DNA of 64,000 nucleotides from Isoetes taiwanensis (GCA_021234155.1 JAJEKV010000085.1:2926706-2990705); one strand, 5' to 3'. Shown: positions 44,092 through 56,030, counted from the stretch's first letter. The notes: generated from the sequence alone by a model not told the origin. Made by a program: numbers and translations.

Positions 44092-44100
44092 AAACCCTAA
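44092..44100 (+). promoter_or_regulatory. Telo-box in RPP0 leader
   Basis: AAACCCTAA, 88 bases before the start codon. This telo-box is common in plant ribosomal protein and translation-factor promoters, where it supports expression in dividing cells. It lies about 70 bp from the putative LINE insertion end. Confidence 0.6.
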
Positions 44101-44188
44101 ACCTAGCATCGGGGTTAAAGCAGCCTTGCCGGACTTGTTCTTGCGCTTGGTCCCCTTCGTCTTTTTGTAGTCAAATTAGTGTGTAAAA

Positions 44189-45489
44189 ATGGGTTTCAAG
44201 GGAACAAAAGCTGAAAAGAAGCAGGCATACGATAAAAAAATGTGTGAACTTCTGGAGGAGTTTTCCAAGGCACTGATCTGTGTGGCTGATAACGTTGGAT
44301 CTACTCAAATGCAGCAAATTAGAAAGGGTTTGAGGCCGGAATCTGTTGTTCTTATGGGCAAAAACACCATGATGAAAAGAACAATTCGTGTCTTTTCTGA
44401 GAAAACAGGAAATACAGCTGTTTTGAATCTAATCCCCCTTCTCGTGGTATATTTCTAAACCAGTGAAGCAGTTCATGAAATTAAATTTTGAATTTTTTCC
44501 AATCGTAGTGATCTTGAAGTTCTCATCATGCATGCATCAGGGCAACGTTGGGCTTATTTTCACAAAGGGAGATTTGAAAGAAGTTAGAGAAGAAGTTGCC
44601 AAATACAAGGTATTCATTCGGTACCAAAGTTTCTACAATTTTTTAGGTTTCTAAACTAAAGTGTTTGGTTTTCCAAATAGGTTGGAGCACCTGCTCGTGT
44701 TGGCCTGGTTGCTCCAATTGATGTCACCATCCCTCCTGGAAACACTGGACTTGATCCTTCACAAACATCATTTTTCCAGGTTGGTATTTTCAGTAGCCAT
44801 GAAAGTTTTTTACTAGTATATTTAGGAGGTTTAATATTGTTTTTCCTCTCATCCAGGTTCTTAATATTCCTACAAAGATTAATAAGGGAACTGTGGAAAT
44901 TGTGTCTAATGTGGATCTGATTAAGAAAGGAGATAAAGTTGGTTCATCTGAGGCAGCTCTGCTTGCTAAGCTTGGCATTCGGCCATTTTCATATGGTCTG
45001 ATAGTTCAAACTGTCTATGATGATGGTTCAGTTTTTGATCCTGCGGTGCTTGACTTGACCGAGGATGATTTAATGGAGAAATTCTCTGCTGGTGTTTCTA
45101 TGGTGGCTGCATTATCATTAGCAGTGGGATATCCTACTTTGGCAGCTGCAGCGCACTATTTTGTCAATGCCTACAAGAATGTTCTGTCTGTGGCACTTGC
45201 AACTGAATACTCATATTCTCAGGCAGACCAGGTTAAAGAATATCTGAAGGTAAGTTATTAAAAAATAATTGTCATTAAATCAATTATGACCTTACTTCAT
45301 TTTGCTAATTATCTATGCCTCATGCTTTGTTGTGTCTAGGATCCTTCCAAATTTGCAGTTGCTGCAGCTCCAGTTGCTGTAGCTGGTGGGGGTGCTGCTC
45401 AGACTCCTATAGAGAAAGAGGAAGAACCTAAGAAGGCTGAACCTGAAGAGGAATCAGATGATGACATGGGTTTCAGCTTGTTTGATTAG
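44189..45489 (+). CDS. RPP0: 60S acidic ribosomal protein P0 (cytosolic), complete, five exons
   Basis: P0 anchors the P1/P2 dimers of the ribosomal stalk and binds 28S rRNA, helping recruit elongation factors. Exons: 44189-44446, 44541-44609, 44681-44779, 44857-45249, 45340-45489, all joints phase 0, giving 322 residues, the normal length. The N-terminal rRNA-binding L10 domain is recognisable ([49 protein letters not shown]). So are [44 protein letters not shown] and [20 protein letters not shown]. The C-terminus has the Ala-rich hinge and an acidic tail ending [10 protein letters not shown], the P-protein tail. The first donor used (GTG|GTATAT) puts Val where most plants have Gln. Leader contains a telo-box. 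Confidence 0.96.
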
Positions 45490-46310
45490 AAATGTTTCTT
45501 GCGGTGAAATTATAGTTATTTGTTGGCGCTGCATTGATTTGCCGGCTGAACCTGTTTTTTTTTTCTTCTTTTTGTTATAATAGATTTGAGGAGTTGCACT
45601 TGTACATGCTTGCAGAAAACTTTCTTTTAGCAGCACAGTTAAGTACTCCTAGGGCTACTTAAAAGGGTTTCCAACAAATGGCTTGCAAAGTTGAGACTGT
45701 ATTCATTAGAATCACTTGATGCCTAGGTCTTGAAATTGAAAAGAAAATCGAAAGTAAATAGCATGTGGTTTCAAGAAACATCTATGTTTTTGGGTTGCCC
45801 AAAGGGGAAATCCTTGCTTTGGTGTTGGGCTTGGATTGTACGGTCCGATGTGCCAATCGGATGGTTTTGAAAGGGTTTATCACTCAGCAGCGTTAATTAA
45901 CGTGGAGTAACTACGTTAGGCTTCGTTGATTTGTGTTATCTTGCATTAAACAGTATGTTGCGTTGTCGAGACCTGGTCGACGCTGGAATGCCCCCTGTTA
46001 TGCACCTAAGTTAACATATTTAGATGCAAATGTTTATGCCATCATAGCTATGGTGTGGTGGATTTTTGAGCTTTTGCTCCCAGTTCTGGCCTCTAACGCT
46101 AGCCATGGATGCACCTCCTGCAACACAGCTGCCAGCAATTTCATCACAGGTATTGTTTGTTGCCAAGAATTATGCGGCAGTTGCATCACAGGTATTGTTT
46201 GTAGTAGCCAAGAATTATGCGACGACCATCAAATGCTTCTACTGAGCAAGAATTGATGTTTTGTGGGGCAAGAATGGATCTTTTCAGGTTTGGAGATAGA
46301 GTGACCTGTC
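45490..46310. other. RPP0 3' flank and intergenic DNA
   Basis: The first 150 bases are the probable 3' UTR. Afterwards a short doubling occurs at 46137-46215 (CATCACAGGTATTGTTTGT twice). No gene supported. Confidence 0.4.
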
Positions 46311-47990
46311 TTTTTTTTTTTTTTTTTTTTTTTTTTTGAAGGCAAGATATTTTTATTTTTATTAATAGTATGTAATAAATACATTTATTTAAGGCTCCCA
46401 AAAGCCAGATGCCTAACCGTGTCAACACGGGTGCTCAAAAGCCCAAGTGTGGAGATAGAAAACAAGCATCATTCCAGAAGTTCATCAAAAAAAATATCCC
46501 ATAATGTATGAAGATGCTGCCACCTGAAAAACCTCTCGAAAATACTGGTAGACAAAAGTAGAGATGAAGGGGTGTCTTCCCGCGCGTTAACTTGGCCCCA
46601 AACCCACATCTGCAAAAGGATACTACAGGAAGGCTGCTTACTCTTTTCCTGCTGTACTAGGAGATAAGTAGTCTCACCGTCTTCTCCAAATGCCGATGCC
46701 TTCTAGAGACCTCCCCTTTGGGGTCCCCAAAGGGTGGTCTACTACTTCTGTCTCTACTTTTAGTCACCTGCTTGGGCATCATCATCATTATACTCAACCA
46801 ACCAGCAAAACTGATAAGCAGCAATGAATGCATTTGGCCCTCCCGATCCATATGCCTCTGGATTTTCCCTTAAGCATGGCCTTCTTTCATGATACCGCCT
46901 CCTGCAACCACACCCTTCTTCTTGCTGGGATAGAAGTGAGCCAACATGAAAAGCCAAACTCTTTCCAAGATACAAAATATTAAGGCTTTCAAAATCTCTT
47001 AGACTCAACACCAAGCAGAAGCAATGCAGCCACACTCCGCCAATGCCTTCCAAGACCTCACCAACACTCGAGCTAAGGCAACCTGTTTCTTGTAAGTCAC
47101 TTTGCACACCTTAAGCATCCACCATCTACCGAAAAGTTTCATACAAAGAAACAACACAGGAACCAAGATGCCAAATACAACACGACTCTGCCCAACCTCG
47201 GTAAATCATTGCAAAATAAAGGTGCCTAAGATGCCGGCTGAATAAGTCTTGAGCACCAATCTCTCAATGACCAGCCTGCGGTCAAGAAGAAGTGTGCCAT
47301 ACCCCAAGTTCTGGCCAGTACCTTAGCAGACAAGGATAGAGAGACCACACAGCTCAAGTTCGTTGCCTGCTCCAACTGATCCTGATGCCTTACCATGTCA
47401 GCTAAGAAAGACGGATTTCTTTTTCATGTTAATAAACTGAGGAAACTCAACCAGGTGCTATGGCATAAACACCTCCCCAAGATAGGAGCTAGAACCCAAA
47501 AATGCCTCGAAGCCCCCAAATTGCAGTAAGTGCAATAAATTTCCTTGCCTGCAGTGAGTGCAGCCTTTCTATCCTGACCTGAATCTGACGAAAGAACTAG
47601 CCAAGCAACCCACAAAAGAGAAGGATGTAAATCGTACCATAAAACCACTGTTGGAATCTCCTCCAGTCGCACCAACCGAGCAGAAAAGATTGATGCAGAA
47701 TGGCGACTCCACATTCTGATTTGATCACAGAAGAAACGGCAAGAAGGCTTTCTAACCTCAGGTCTTGTGCTGGACAGGAATCTTTGGAAGTTTAGGCGAA
47801 CACCTAAGATGCCTTTGCTACAAAAACTTGAAGCTGCGTCCACCTTCAGAAAATCTGCAAAGAAACCATCAATGAAGAAGCCAGTAGCCAGGTTTTCCAC
47901 TGGCTACTCATCCAGCAGCCGAGATGCACGAAACGACACTCCAAGGGATCGGGCGGCCGCCTGCCGCCGCCCTAGCCGCTCCCAAACCCT
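46311..47990 (-). mobile_element. Probable poly(A)-tailed retroelement fragment
   Basis: Seen: a run of 27 T at 46311-46337, that is, a poly(A) on minus, preceded on that strand by an A/T-rich 3' end (AATAAAAATATCTTGCCTTC). Upstream on minus, broken frames (47107-46657; 47900-47424) show protein-like pieces but constant stops. Knowledge: plant L1-type LINEs and processed copies end in poly(A) after such AT-rich tails. I could not identify reverse transcriptase or a host mRNA in the remainder, so the class is unsure and the left border at about 47990 is a guess from the change to GC-rich sequence. Confidence 0.35.
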
Positions 47991-48479
47991 AATGTGTGGT
48001 GGATCTTACTATCTTCAGATTCTTGCATCTAAAGCTCCAAAATTGATTTTTAAGCAAAGGTAGATTCAAGCACTATGCAAGGTGAGGAAAAGTAGGGCGT
48101 TCCTCTTATTGTTTGATTTAAAATCTTCTTGCCTTCACTAAAATAGAAAAAGCAGATCCTTGCGGATGGTTTTTTGGAGAATCCTAAAATGTTCCAGTCG
48201 CATGTGTCATACCAGTTAAACTCAGGTACATGATTTTAAACCTTAGGTGCGTAGATTTAATGGCCATGTCCATTTTTTGGTTTGGGCTTAACATCTAGCT
48301 CCCTTAAACAATATAATGGATATGTGTCCTACGCAAGGCTAGATCTCGAAATCTAATCGAGGCTAGAGAGAGATAATTGCCATGGTTTCTTCTAGAAACC
48401 CCTAAGGGAGTGTAAGAAATAATTACTGTGCCAGTGAGTGGAGTTAAGATTTTATCTAAGTTGGCCAATTCATCTTATA

Positions 48480-50290
48480 GGACTTGTTTATAACGTTACG
48501 AGAGGATATGATATTACTCTCACCGACTTGCATGGATACCAACACTACTCAGTCTTCAATGACTCACAGGAAAGCAGGGACATGGGGGGATCGTCTGCTA
48601 CTACTGGACGCTATTCTCGAGCATCGGTTGGTGGGTTGGGCAGAGGCAGCAAAGCTGCGGCCCTCACCCATGCTAGATTCATACCCTAACACTCATACCA
48701 TTGATCACATCTTCACGCTGCGGACTTTGATTGAAGACATCAGGAACCGCCGGCAGGACCTGTATGGCCTCGGGAAAAGCTATGGATAAGGTAGCAACAG
48801 CTGGCGGTTTTTGCAGATCTGCAGAATGCAATGTACGGGCTATATGAGATATGTTCAGGTCAGTTGCAGCCGACAAACCAACCATTCTATAGTAGTATTG
48901 AGGTCCATTAAGGATGCTCTCTCTCTCCAACACTGTTTGAATGAGTAGTTGGAGAGCTGCTAGGTGACTGATATGAGCGTCAACCTGACCAAGACTAAGG
49001 TGGTCCTCATATAATCTTCACGTTAGCAACGGACCCCTCCTTCAGTTATCGGGGGCAAAATGTGGAAGTGGCACCCACCTTCAAATATTTGGGAGTAAAG
49101 TTTCCTTCTATTATGCACTGGGACACTTTCATCCAGCTACGAGTGACAGCGGGCTGGAAGGCACTATATGCAATGCAGAATAACAGTCACAGAGCGGAGC
49201 TGTATGATTGGGCCCATCAGTCGCACTTGTTCAGGGTCTTAGTGGAGCCGTCCTTTTACACGGAGTCGAAGTATAGGGCCCAATAGTATCCCTTGCTACC
49301 TCGAATGACTTGGAGAATGTGCAGAAAGCCTTCTTAGCACAGGCACTGGGGTGAAGTCCACGACCCTATATCAAATTATATTGCAAGAGATAAGTTTTTT
49401 ACCTTTTCAAAGGGCGGCCTTTGATCGACACATTGTCTACTTTCAGAAGGTGGTCAATATGGACGATTCCCGTCTCCCTAACCTTAGCTTATACTATGGA
49501 AATGGGGCCGCAATGCCTCAAGGCCTACTAGAGGAAAAAAAAAGTTCAGTGACTAGCCAAATGGAATGTTCAGGAGCACAGATGCATACAAGTGCAAACA
49601 GAGACAGATCGCCATAGCTTGAGGCAATACCTTGATGCTTGCTTCCTCAGCAATCTCTAGGATGCCAACGTCCTTGAACAGGTCAAGACATCATACTACT
49701 AGTGCCATATAAACCCACATTAGAATGGGGCCCGCAATGCTATTTGCGTATCTATTTGTCTATGAAAGGGTGTAGACCCAGTGTCGCGATTCGCATAGGT
49801 GCACACCGTCTTCGAATTGAGACCGACAAATGGATTGGAGAGCCATGCCAAGACAGACTTTGTCAATGCTGCTAAATGGGAGCCATTGAGGGTGATGCTA
49901 TACCCTTCAAAGTTGTCCATCGTGTGATTAAATCTCGACACATTATACTGAGTTGATCAGACCTGGCCAACCGCTACATGTGATATTCAATACGGCTTCC
50001 GTATGGATATTGGGATTATACGTTCAAGAGGTTATGGACATGCAGGAACAACTATGCCCTTGGATACACACTTAGACATGTATATATATTCTTTACGATG
50101 ATGTATATTTAAATAGTTTGACAGTATTCTCATTATTGCCATGGTTTTTTCGTCGAAAACCCTTCGGGGCGAGGGTTTTTTAACTCGGGCAATAGTAACT
50201 CTGCTGCGCTCCTTCATTGGATCCCATAGGCCAATTAGTCTCCCTAGACGATAAAAATCATTGTATTCTATTCAATTCTATTCTATTCTT
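48480..50290 (+). mobile_element. Decayed LINE, C-terminal half and 3' end
   Basis: Seen on plus in order: NTHTIDHIFTLRTLIEDIR (48689-48745, reverse-transcriptase fingers/palm entry), VNLTKTKVV (about 48973) and FKYLGVKFPS near 49082 with AGWKALYAMQ at 49150 (thumb), HRLRIETDKWIG and RLCQCC (about 49810-49875, C-terminal Cys motif). Then come a hairpin 3' region (50133-50195) and the tail AGACGATAAAAATCATTG followed by ATTCT-type microsatellite (about 50265-50293). Multiple frameshifts and stops. The tail type (short tandem words, not poly(A)) and the hairpin are shared with the fragment at 50866-51437. Confidence 0.7.
50133..50195 (+). other. Conserved hairpin at LINE 3' end
   Basis: Inverted repeat with outer arms ATTGCC/GGCAAT and inner arms GGTTTTTTCGTCGAAAACCC and GGGCGAGGGTTTTTTAACTC around CTTCGG. 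The same arrangement occurs at 50952-51016 (minus) and 16204-16282 (plus). Likely an RNA structure recognised by the reverse transcriptase, by analogy with LINE 3' stem-loops. Confidence 0.6.
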
Positions 50291-50295
50291 CATGA

Positions 50296-50865
50296 AGTGA
50301 ATATAGTTGCAGATATAATCTATAGCATAAATGCAACAATGATATTTGGAGTTGTCATTGATTAGAGGTTAAAAGATGCAATCCATATCACTGTTCTTAC
50401 TTCTGGATTCAAGGACCTACATCTCGTAGTTCCATCAAATGTAGAAACTAGACGATCAAACAGTGAAGGCTAATATGTGTAATTGGGAGTAGAGTGGGTA
50501 TAGATGTAAGATATTTGAAGTCCTTGAATCGTTAAGAAGGGATTCAGGAAGGGCTCATGATATATAAACAGAACATCAACATTAAGCAAGTGACACGTGT
50601 TGCATCACATTGCATTATTACTTTAAGAAGTTCATAGAGTATATGGCACATCATTTGACATATTGTAGCATGTAAATGTCCGTCAGGACTGGAATATCAA
50701 TTTATACAATATCCCCCCCCACCCCCCCACCCCCTTTCTTGCATTCATTTTTTCAAGTTAACTTCTCTACCTTGCTTCGTTCTATATGTTGCACATAAGT
50801 GGTTTTGTTGCGCCAATTTGTGATAATTGTTCTCTTACTTTAGCATACATTAGAATGATAAAGTA
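50296..50865. other. Spacer between two convergent LINE ends
   Basis: AT-rich, no open frames. A C-rich homopolymer-like run lies at about 50713-50735 (CCCCCCCCCACCCCCCCACC). No gene. Confidence 0.4.
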
Positions 50866-51437
50866 AGGAAGGAAGGAAGGAAGGAAGTTACTTTTATCGT
50901 CCACGGAGACCAATCGGTCTATGGGACCCAATACAAAAACGCAGCAAGCGGATTACTGCCCGGATTAAAAAACCCCCGCCCCGAAGGGTTTTCGAGGGAA
51001 AAACCGTGGCAGCAATCAGCCTGCTGACAAACTGTGCTAATCATATAAAATGCAGAAACATCCCAATATATACAGTCATGCACCACCCCCGTAGTGCCTA
51101 GTCAGCGGACAGCCAGGCGGGGGCAAAGGTGACCTCGCAGGTCCAGTGCCTCCTGGATGTATGACCCCAGGGCACGTACTGACGGTGTGTTCATCAGCAA
51201 ATGCAAGGGCACGTCCAGCCGTACTAAGGGAGCGTATCTGGCCCGAATCTGACTGAACGCTGGGCAACTCTGGAAAGTGTGAGACTCATCCTCAACGGCA
51301 CCCGTTTGACAGCACTGACAGAGCCTAAGAGAACAGTACAACATTCCCATTTTTTTTTTCAAGATGCTTGTGGCATTGTCAAGGAAATCGTTTCCGGACA
51401 AAATCTCAAGTAGATGAGTGTCTGGGAAAAATATCAT
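50866..51437 (-). mobile_element. 5'-truncated LINE, 3' end only
   Basis: Seen on minus: frame 51437-51102 with LRLCQCCQTGAVEDESHTF and SCPAFSQIRARYAPL, the C-terminal Cys-His motif of LINE polyproteins. Then the hairpin (51016-50952), the segment GTGGACGATAAAAGTAAC, and a (TTCC)n tail (GGAA repeats on plus at 50870-50887). Its last about 50 bases match the end of the neighbouring plus-strand LINE (GACGATAAAA preceded by a GG(T/A)(T/C)CCCATAG word). Strongly 5'-truncated, as is typical of target-primed insertion. Confidence 0.7.
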
Positions 51438-52420
51438 TTATGAAGTTCAGTCTTCATGGCTATTTATTGGTGTCTTCCTAGTACCATTCATTTGTTACAT
51501 GCTATTCAGCTGTATGATATACGCTTCTGATAATCTGATGATGGTGCTATTTAAATATGCATTTTGGGCAAGAGGAATGATACAGATCCTATCTTCTCCA
51601 ATGCTTTTGCGAAACTGATGCAACTTGAAAGCATCTATAGGGCATTGCTGTATAATTATTAATAATACGGTAACCTTGTTTTGTAAGGCCATACTCATAT
51701 GCGTGTTTTGAGGCGTGTTCATTCTTGCACTACAACAAGAACATTTTTTTCTAGAGTAAGGTAAAATGACCTTGTTTGAGCTTCAAATCCTTTTATTATT
51801 ATTTGATAATTGTTGATGTTTTGTTAGAAAAGTTTCTTTGTCATTTGTTAGAACAAGGTGCAAAGGTAGCAACTATGTAAAAGTTATTTGATATCCCCTC
51901 ACAAGCTTATGGATCCTCTATTATATGCTTTATTTTCCCACAGTTAATAGACCATCATTGGAGATGGGCTGCATGTTGGAGATCACGACATATCAAGCAT
52001 ACTACTTGTAAGGAAGCTCTTTTGTGATGCACCTATTTGGGGTATGGTCGCCTCCTATCGCGACTGCCCCCTGGAGCATCCTAACCCCCCGCGTCTCGAC
52101 GACGACGCCTGTGGCATGCCATCTTGGCCCTTTGGCACGCCACCTTGACCCGTGGACGTTATGTGCACGTCCCGATTCCGTTATGGCCTGGACGTTATGC
52201 GTCACCCATGTGTCCCGGTGTCGTGCATATGGTTCCGGTAACTGTGACGAAGCTATGCGATGCGTCAACACAGTTGCCAGTTGTCGTGCAACTGTTGACC
52301 ATCGGCGTGCAATAGAGCTCCGCTAAGCGTGAAGCCCTGCTTCCCGGTGTCGTGTAATTGTTGTCCACAATTGTGGAACAGATCTGCCCACTCGTGGCTG
52401 TGTTAGGCTAAGAGTCATAT
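51438..52420. other. Intergenic, no gene recognised
   Basis: 51438-52000 is AT-rich. 52020-52400 is GC-richer, with repeated words (GTGTCGTG, GTGCAACTGTTG) and overlapping frames on both strands that look accidental. Confidence 0.4.
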
Positions 52421-52614
52421 CGATTCGAAATTAGAATTCAATGCGACCTTGCTCGATTCGAAATTAGAATTCGCACCCATTCCATAGCACTCGATTGCCG
52501 AAACCCAATTTGAAAATCAAGCTCCCGCTATGGCTGCTACCAGAATAAAAGCCAATTTCATCTTCCAAATTTCAAGCTTATCGATATCAGGTCTTGAGGA
52601 GGACGATAGTAGAC

Positions 52615-54522
52615 ATGGTATCCACAAGAGGTCGGAGAGGAGACGATGCTGAAGCTAGTAACAGAGTACCTACATCAAGGAAAAGAGTTACTGCTCCAAG
52701 GAGGAAGCGTCGGACACCACAGATCAGTGCTGCATCTCCCACAATGCCAAGGAGGCCAAGCAAACGAGGGCAGTGGACTGAAGAACAAATGGCAGATATC
52801 TTGGATGAGGTGAGTGAGTATGGTATATCTGTTAGAGAGGCATCTAGAAGGTCGGGAATCCCAGAATCAACAATAAGGGACTGGCTGTATGGCCGTATAA
52901 CTCACAAACAGACTGGTAATCCACAAATCCTGACGACTCTACAAGAGGAAGAGTTAGTCAATTGGGCACTCTCCAGGGCCGAGCAGGGAATGGGGGTTAC
53001 ACTCTCAGCTGTCAAGGAAAGGGCAGCACAGATGGCTATGGAGGGGGGCAGCTCAGAAATTCCCCGGGTTCCCGGGAGTAAATGGTGGAAGCTGTTCAAA
53101 CAGAGGCATCCAGAGGTAACACTAAGAAGTGCAGAGACACTAGATGTGTCTCGGGCGCGGGCTATGACACAAGAGAATCTGGATAACTTCTATGCTGGTC
53201 TGAGACAAATCTATGACGAGTTCAATTTCCCGGCCTCTAGGATCTGGAATGCCGATGAGACTGGCATCCAAGCTGGTAAGGTGAAGGGCATGAAGATCAT
53301 AGGAAGGAAAGGGGAGCATAGGGTCAATGAGGTGGTCATGAACAATAGGGAGTGGGTGACCATTCTGGTATGTGTAAATGCTGAAGGGTTTAGGTTACCT
53401 AATTTGTATATATTCAAGGGTACACGGATGAGGCAAGATAACATTGCCAGATGTGAGGAAGGGGCAATTCAAGCTGTGCAGCCCTCGGCTTGGATGACTA
53501 CAGAATTGTTCAAGTCTTGGTTGTCACATTTTGTTGCTAGGGTTCCTGGTGGAGTATCTCCAACAAGGCCACATCTGATAATATTGGATGGCCATGGCAG
53601 CCATGTGGAGCTGGAAGTGATTTTGGTAGCTAAGGAAATGGGCATACATTTTGCCCTACTTCCAGCCCACACATCACATAGGTTACAACCTTTGGATGTT
53701 GCATGCTTTGCACCATTCAAGGCAGCTTTCAAGAGATTGAGAGCTTCTTACATGGTTAGCAAAGGGAGGACTGAACCGAAGAGGGAGGACATTGCAGAGC
53801 TCATTTCACAAGCAGTTGAATCAGGGCTGACACCTAGCAACATCAAGGCAGGGTTTAGAGCTACTGGAATTTGGCCATTCAACTCGGACAAAGTTAAGCC
53901 AGGCCAGGAAAGTGGCAGGTTTGGAAGAGTGCCCATGGAACAGATTGTCCAAAGTCTGGGCCAGGAAAATGCAGCCAACTTGGAGGAGGAGGAATTGGAG
54001 CAATTCAACATGGCTGACTTGCATGCGTTATGGGAGGCACCACGCCCTGCTGGTGAGCATGGTGGCCAAGAGCCTGCTGGAGTGCATCAACATGTAGTTG
54101 ACAATGTGGACATTGAAAGACATGATGTGCATCCATCTCACCAAGAAGATGCACCACAAGGGGAACATCAGGCCATTGAGCAGACCTTACAACCTTCACA
54201 GCAACATGTGGTTCCACCTGCTGACATGGGAACATCACATGCATGTGTGCAACCCCCTACAGAAGTGAGGACATCACAGGCCTGCATGCAACCATCTCAA
54301 TCCTCAAGGGCAAGGAATCGAGGTGTAGTCCCAGACCTGAGTGGGAGGGTGCATAGTGATGGCTTCTGTGAGGCCTTGGCTGCTGAGAGGGCTAGGAGAG
54401 CTGAGGCAGCAAGACTAAAGAATGAGCAAGTTGCAGCCAGAAAACTCGAAACTGCTAGAAGGAAATTGGAAAGACAGGAGGCTGCCAGGAGAGCTCAACA
54501 GAATAAACAAAGTTTAAATTAA
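52615..54522 (+). CDS. Pogo-like (Tc1/mariner superfamily) DDE transposase, intact ORF
   Basis: Seen: 635 residues from the first ATG (52615); the frame is open 21 bases earlier but only with TTG. Basic N-terminus (residues 1-50), Psq-type helix-turn-helix (about 52-96: WTEEQMADILDEV, GISVREASRRSGIPESTIRD), CENP-B-like HTH (about 100-170, ending GSKWWKLFKQRHPEV), DDE domain with WNADETG (D214), LIILDGHGSH (D325) and HRLQPLDVACF (D361). D214-D325-D361 fit the pogo DDxD arrangement. A variable linker with repeated TSQACMQP/TSHACVQP words and an Ala/Arg/Glu coiled tail (about 585-635) follow. Knowledge: such proteins cut and paste at TA sites, or are domesticated host proteins. Odd: the stop codon lies inside an inverted repeat of an inserted element (54512-57858), so the original C-terminus was probably longer. 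No pogo TIRs identified upstream. Confidence 0.85.
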   Translation: MVSTRGRRGDDAEASNRVPTSRKRVTAPRRKRRTPQISAASPTMPRRPSKRGQWTEEQMADILDEVSEYGISVREASRRSGIPESTIRDWLYGRITHKQTGNPQILTTLQEEELVNWALSRAEQGMGVTLSAVKERAAQMAMEGGSSEIPRVPGSKWWKLFKQRHPEVTLRSAETLDVSRARAMTQENLDNFYAGLRQIYDEFNFPASRIWNADETGIQAGKVKGMKIIGRKGEHRVNEVVMNNREWVTILVCVNAEGFRLPNLYIFKGTRMRQDNIARCEEGAIQAVQPSAWMTTELFKSWLSHFVARVPGGVSPTRPHLIILDGHGSHVELEVILVAKEMGIHFALLPAHTSHRLQPLDVACFAPFKAAFKRLRASYMVSKGRTEPKREDIAELISQAVESGLTPSNIKAGFRATGIWPFNSDKVKPGQESGRFGRVPMEQIVQSLGQENAANLEEEELEQFNMADLHALWEAPRPAGEHGGQEPAGVHQHVVDNVDIERHDVHPSHQEDAPQGEHQAIEQTLQPSQQHVVPPADMGTSHACVQPPTEVRTSQACMQPSQSSRARNRGVVPDLSGRVHSDGFCEALAAERARRAEAARLKNEQVAARKLETARRKLERQEAARRAQQNKQSLN

Positions 54523-54855
54523 AACGCACTTATTTCCTCGAAACGCACTTTAAAATGAATCTTTAAAAGATTCCCTAAAATTCCCTCAAAAAGATCCATT
54601 TTTGCGGTCTGTGCGTGACAAGTGTGACATTTTTGACATTTTAGGTACCCTTTTTGAGGGGGTGAATGTACTTAGATGCCATGGAAAAATGTTTATTACC
54701 ACTTTTCAGCCCCCTAATTTGGTATAAGAAATTAGTAGAAATTTCAAGGACTCCAAAAACTAGACTTTGAAGAAAACAACAAGTGCATTGACGAGTCATC
54801 CTCTGACTCGTTTAGACCATGATCACTAGAGCTATTAGTGTCTGCTGCCCCACCA

Positions 54856-55056
54856 TCAAAAGTGATGTTCCTTAGCACTGTCTACTAATGAAACTTCATC
54901 ATCATCCATAACAAACTTTTTGGCAGTTTCACCCAACCCACATGTTGTCATTTGAGCCCTAAAATGTATTTCCGACTCGCCAAATGTTGGCCAGGTAACA
55001 ATACAATATGGCTTTACGTTTTTTAGCTTTAGTTCATAGGCTTTGATTATTCCCAC
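54856..55056 (-). CDS. Short hypothetical frame inside the inserted element
   Basis: 66 residues (MGIIKAYELKLKNVKPYCIV start, acidic end with FVMDDDEVSLVDSAK). Upstream on minus there is no clear exon; downstream more Asp/Ser codons follow in other frames around 54790. It could be an exon of a lost element gene. I do not recognise it and doubt it is expressed. Confidence 0.2.
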   Translation of the reverse strand: MGIIKAYELKLKNVKPYCIVTWPTFGESEIHFRAQMTTCGLGETAKKFVMDDDEVSLVDSAKEHHF

Positions 55057-55064
55057 GTTATTGG

Positions 55065-55455
55065 ATGGTATAAATTTATACCATACGGAAGCTTAGGAGG
55101 CTTTGTGCCAAACGGTATGAGCTCAAGCGGTATAAATTTATACCGCATGAGCTCAAGCGGTATAAATTAATACCACGTGAGTTCAAGCGAGTGGTATAAA
55201 TTTATACCGTCTGTGAACTCGAGTGGTATAAATTTATACCGTCTGTGAGCTTATCAGTATAAGTTTATACCATCACCCCATATGGAAAGGGCGAAAGCAG
55301 TATAAATTTATACCAGAATTGTTTTACAGCGTTTTGGTTTAAATCCAATACAATATAACACAAGGAAATTGATATTTAATGGTTATAACATGACAGGACG
55401 CAGATATAACATGGCTAAAACATGGCAGATGCTTTTGACGGTATAAATTTATACC
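55065..55455. repeat. Array of eight GGTATAAATTTATACC palindromes
   Basis: Cores at 55067-55082, 55129-55144, 55159-55174, 55193-55208, 55225-55240, 55256-55271, 55299-55314 and 55440-55455. Five match GGTATAAATTTATACC exactly; the third, sixth and seventh differ at one or two bases. The first two extend to perfect 20-bp palindromes with different flanks (AT..AT and GC..GC). The words GAGCTCAAGCGG and GTCTGTGAGC/GTCTGTGAAC recur between cores. Spacing of neighbouring cores ranges from about 30 to 140 bases. Looks like clustered binding sites for a dimeric protein or cruciform-forming sequence. Confidence 0.9.
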
Positions 55456-55923
55456 GAGGCTAGGAAAATTCTGTGAGAGAAAAATTTTAGGGCTTTGATA
55501 TCTAGCAATGCCAAGAGTTTCTAGGCGAGATACAAGGTTTCTTGGTGATGCATGAGGCTTCTAAGCCTCGAAAAAGGAAGGAAAAAAAAATTTAGGGTTC
55601 TTCATGGCGTGGTTTTTCCAGAATCCTGTTTTTAGGGTCTGGCCCATCTGTTCCAAGTTTGATCTGTTGCGAAAATCCAGATGAATCTATCCGGATTCCA
55701 TCTCTCCAAAGCCATCTCTTCACTTCCATCTCTCCATGTCCATGCTACTGCAACTGTCGGATTTATCCACATATCCATTGTCGGATCTCCATGTCCACTG
55801 TCGAATTTGTTCCAGATGAACAAGCAAGTCGCATCATTTAGGCGTCACCACCAAAACTAGCCTGCACTGCTCTTGAACACTGTCCAGCTTATATATATTC
55901 AGATAATCTGCTATATGAGTTAT

Positions 55924-56030
55924 CTAGGTACGAATGTTCAGGATTTGCTCACGATACAAATGAATCCATCTTACCAGGTATGAATGTTGAGGATTTGCTC
56001 ACGAGACAAATGAATCCAGATTATGTGGGC
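55924..56030 (+). repeat. Short tandem duplication
   Basis: GGTACGAATGTTCAGGATTT at about 55927 recurs as GGTATGAATGTTGAGGATTT at about 55978; both are followed by GCTCACGA(T/G)ACAAATGAA. Period about 51 bp, two copies. Confidence 0.75.

Noticed and set aside
50713-50735. C-rich run as an i-motif/G-quadruplex element
   Set aside because: A homopolymer-like tract in decayed intergenic DNA without nearby promoter; no support beyond composition.
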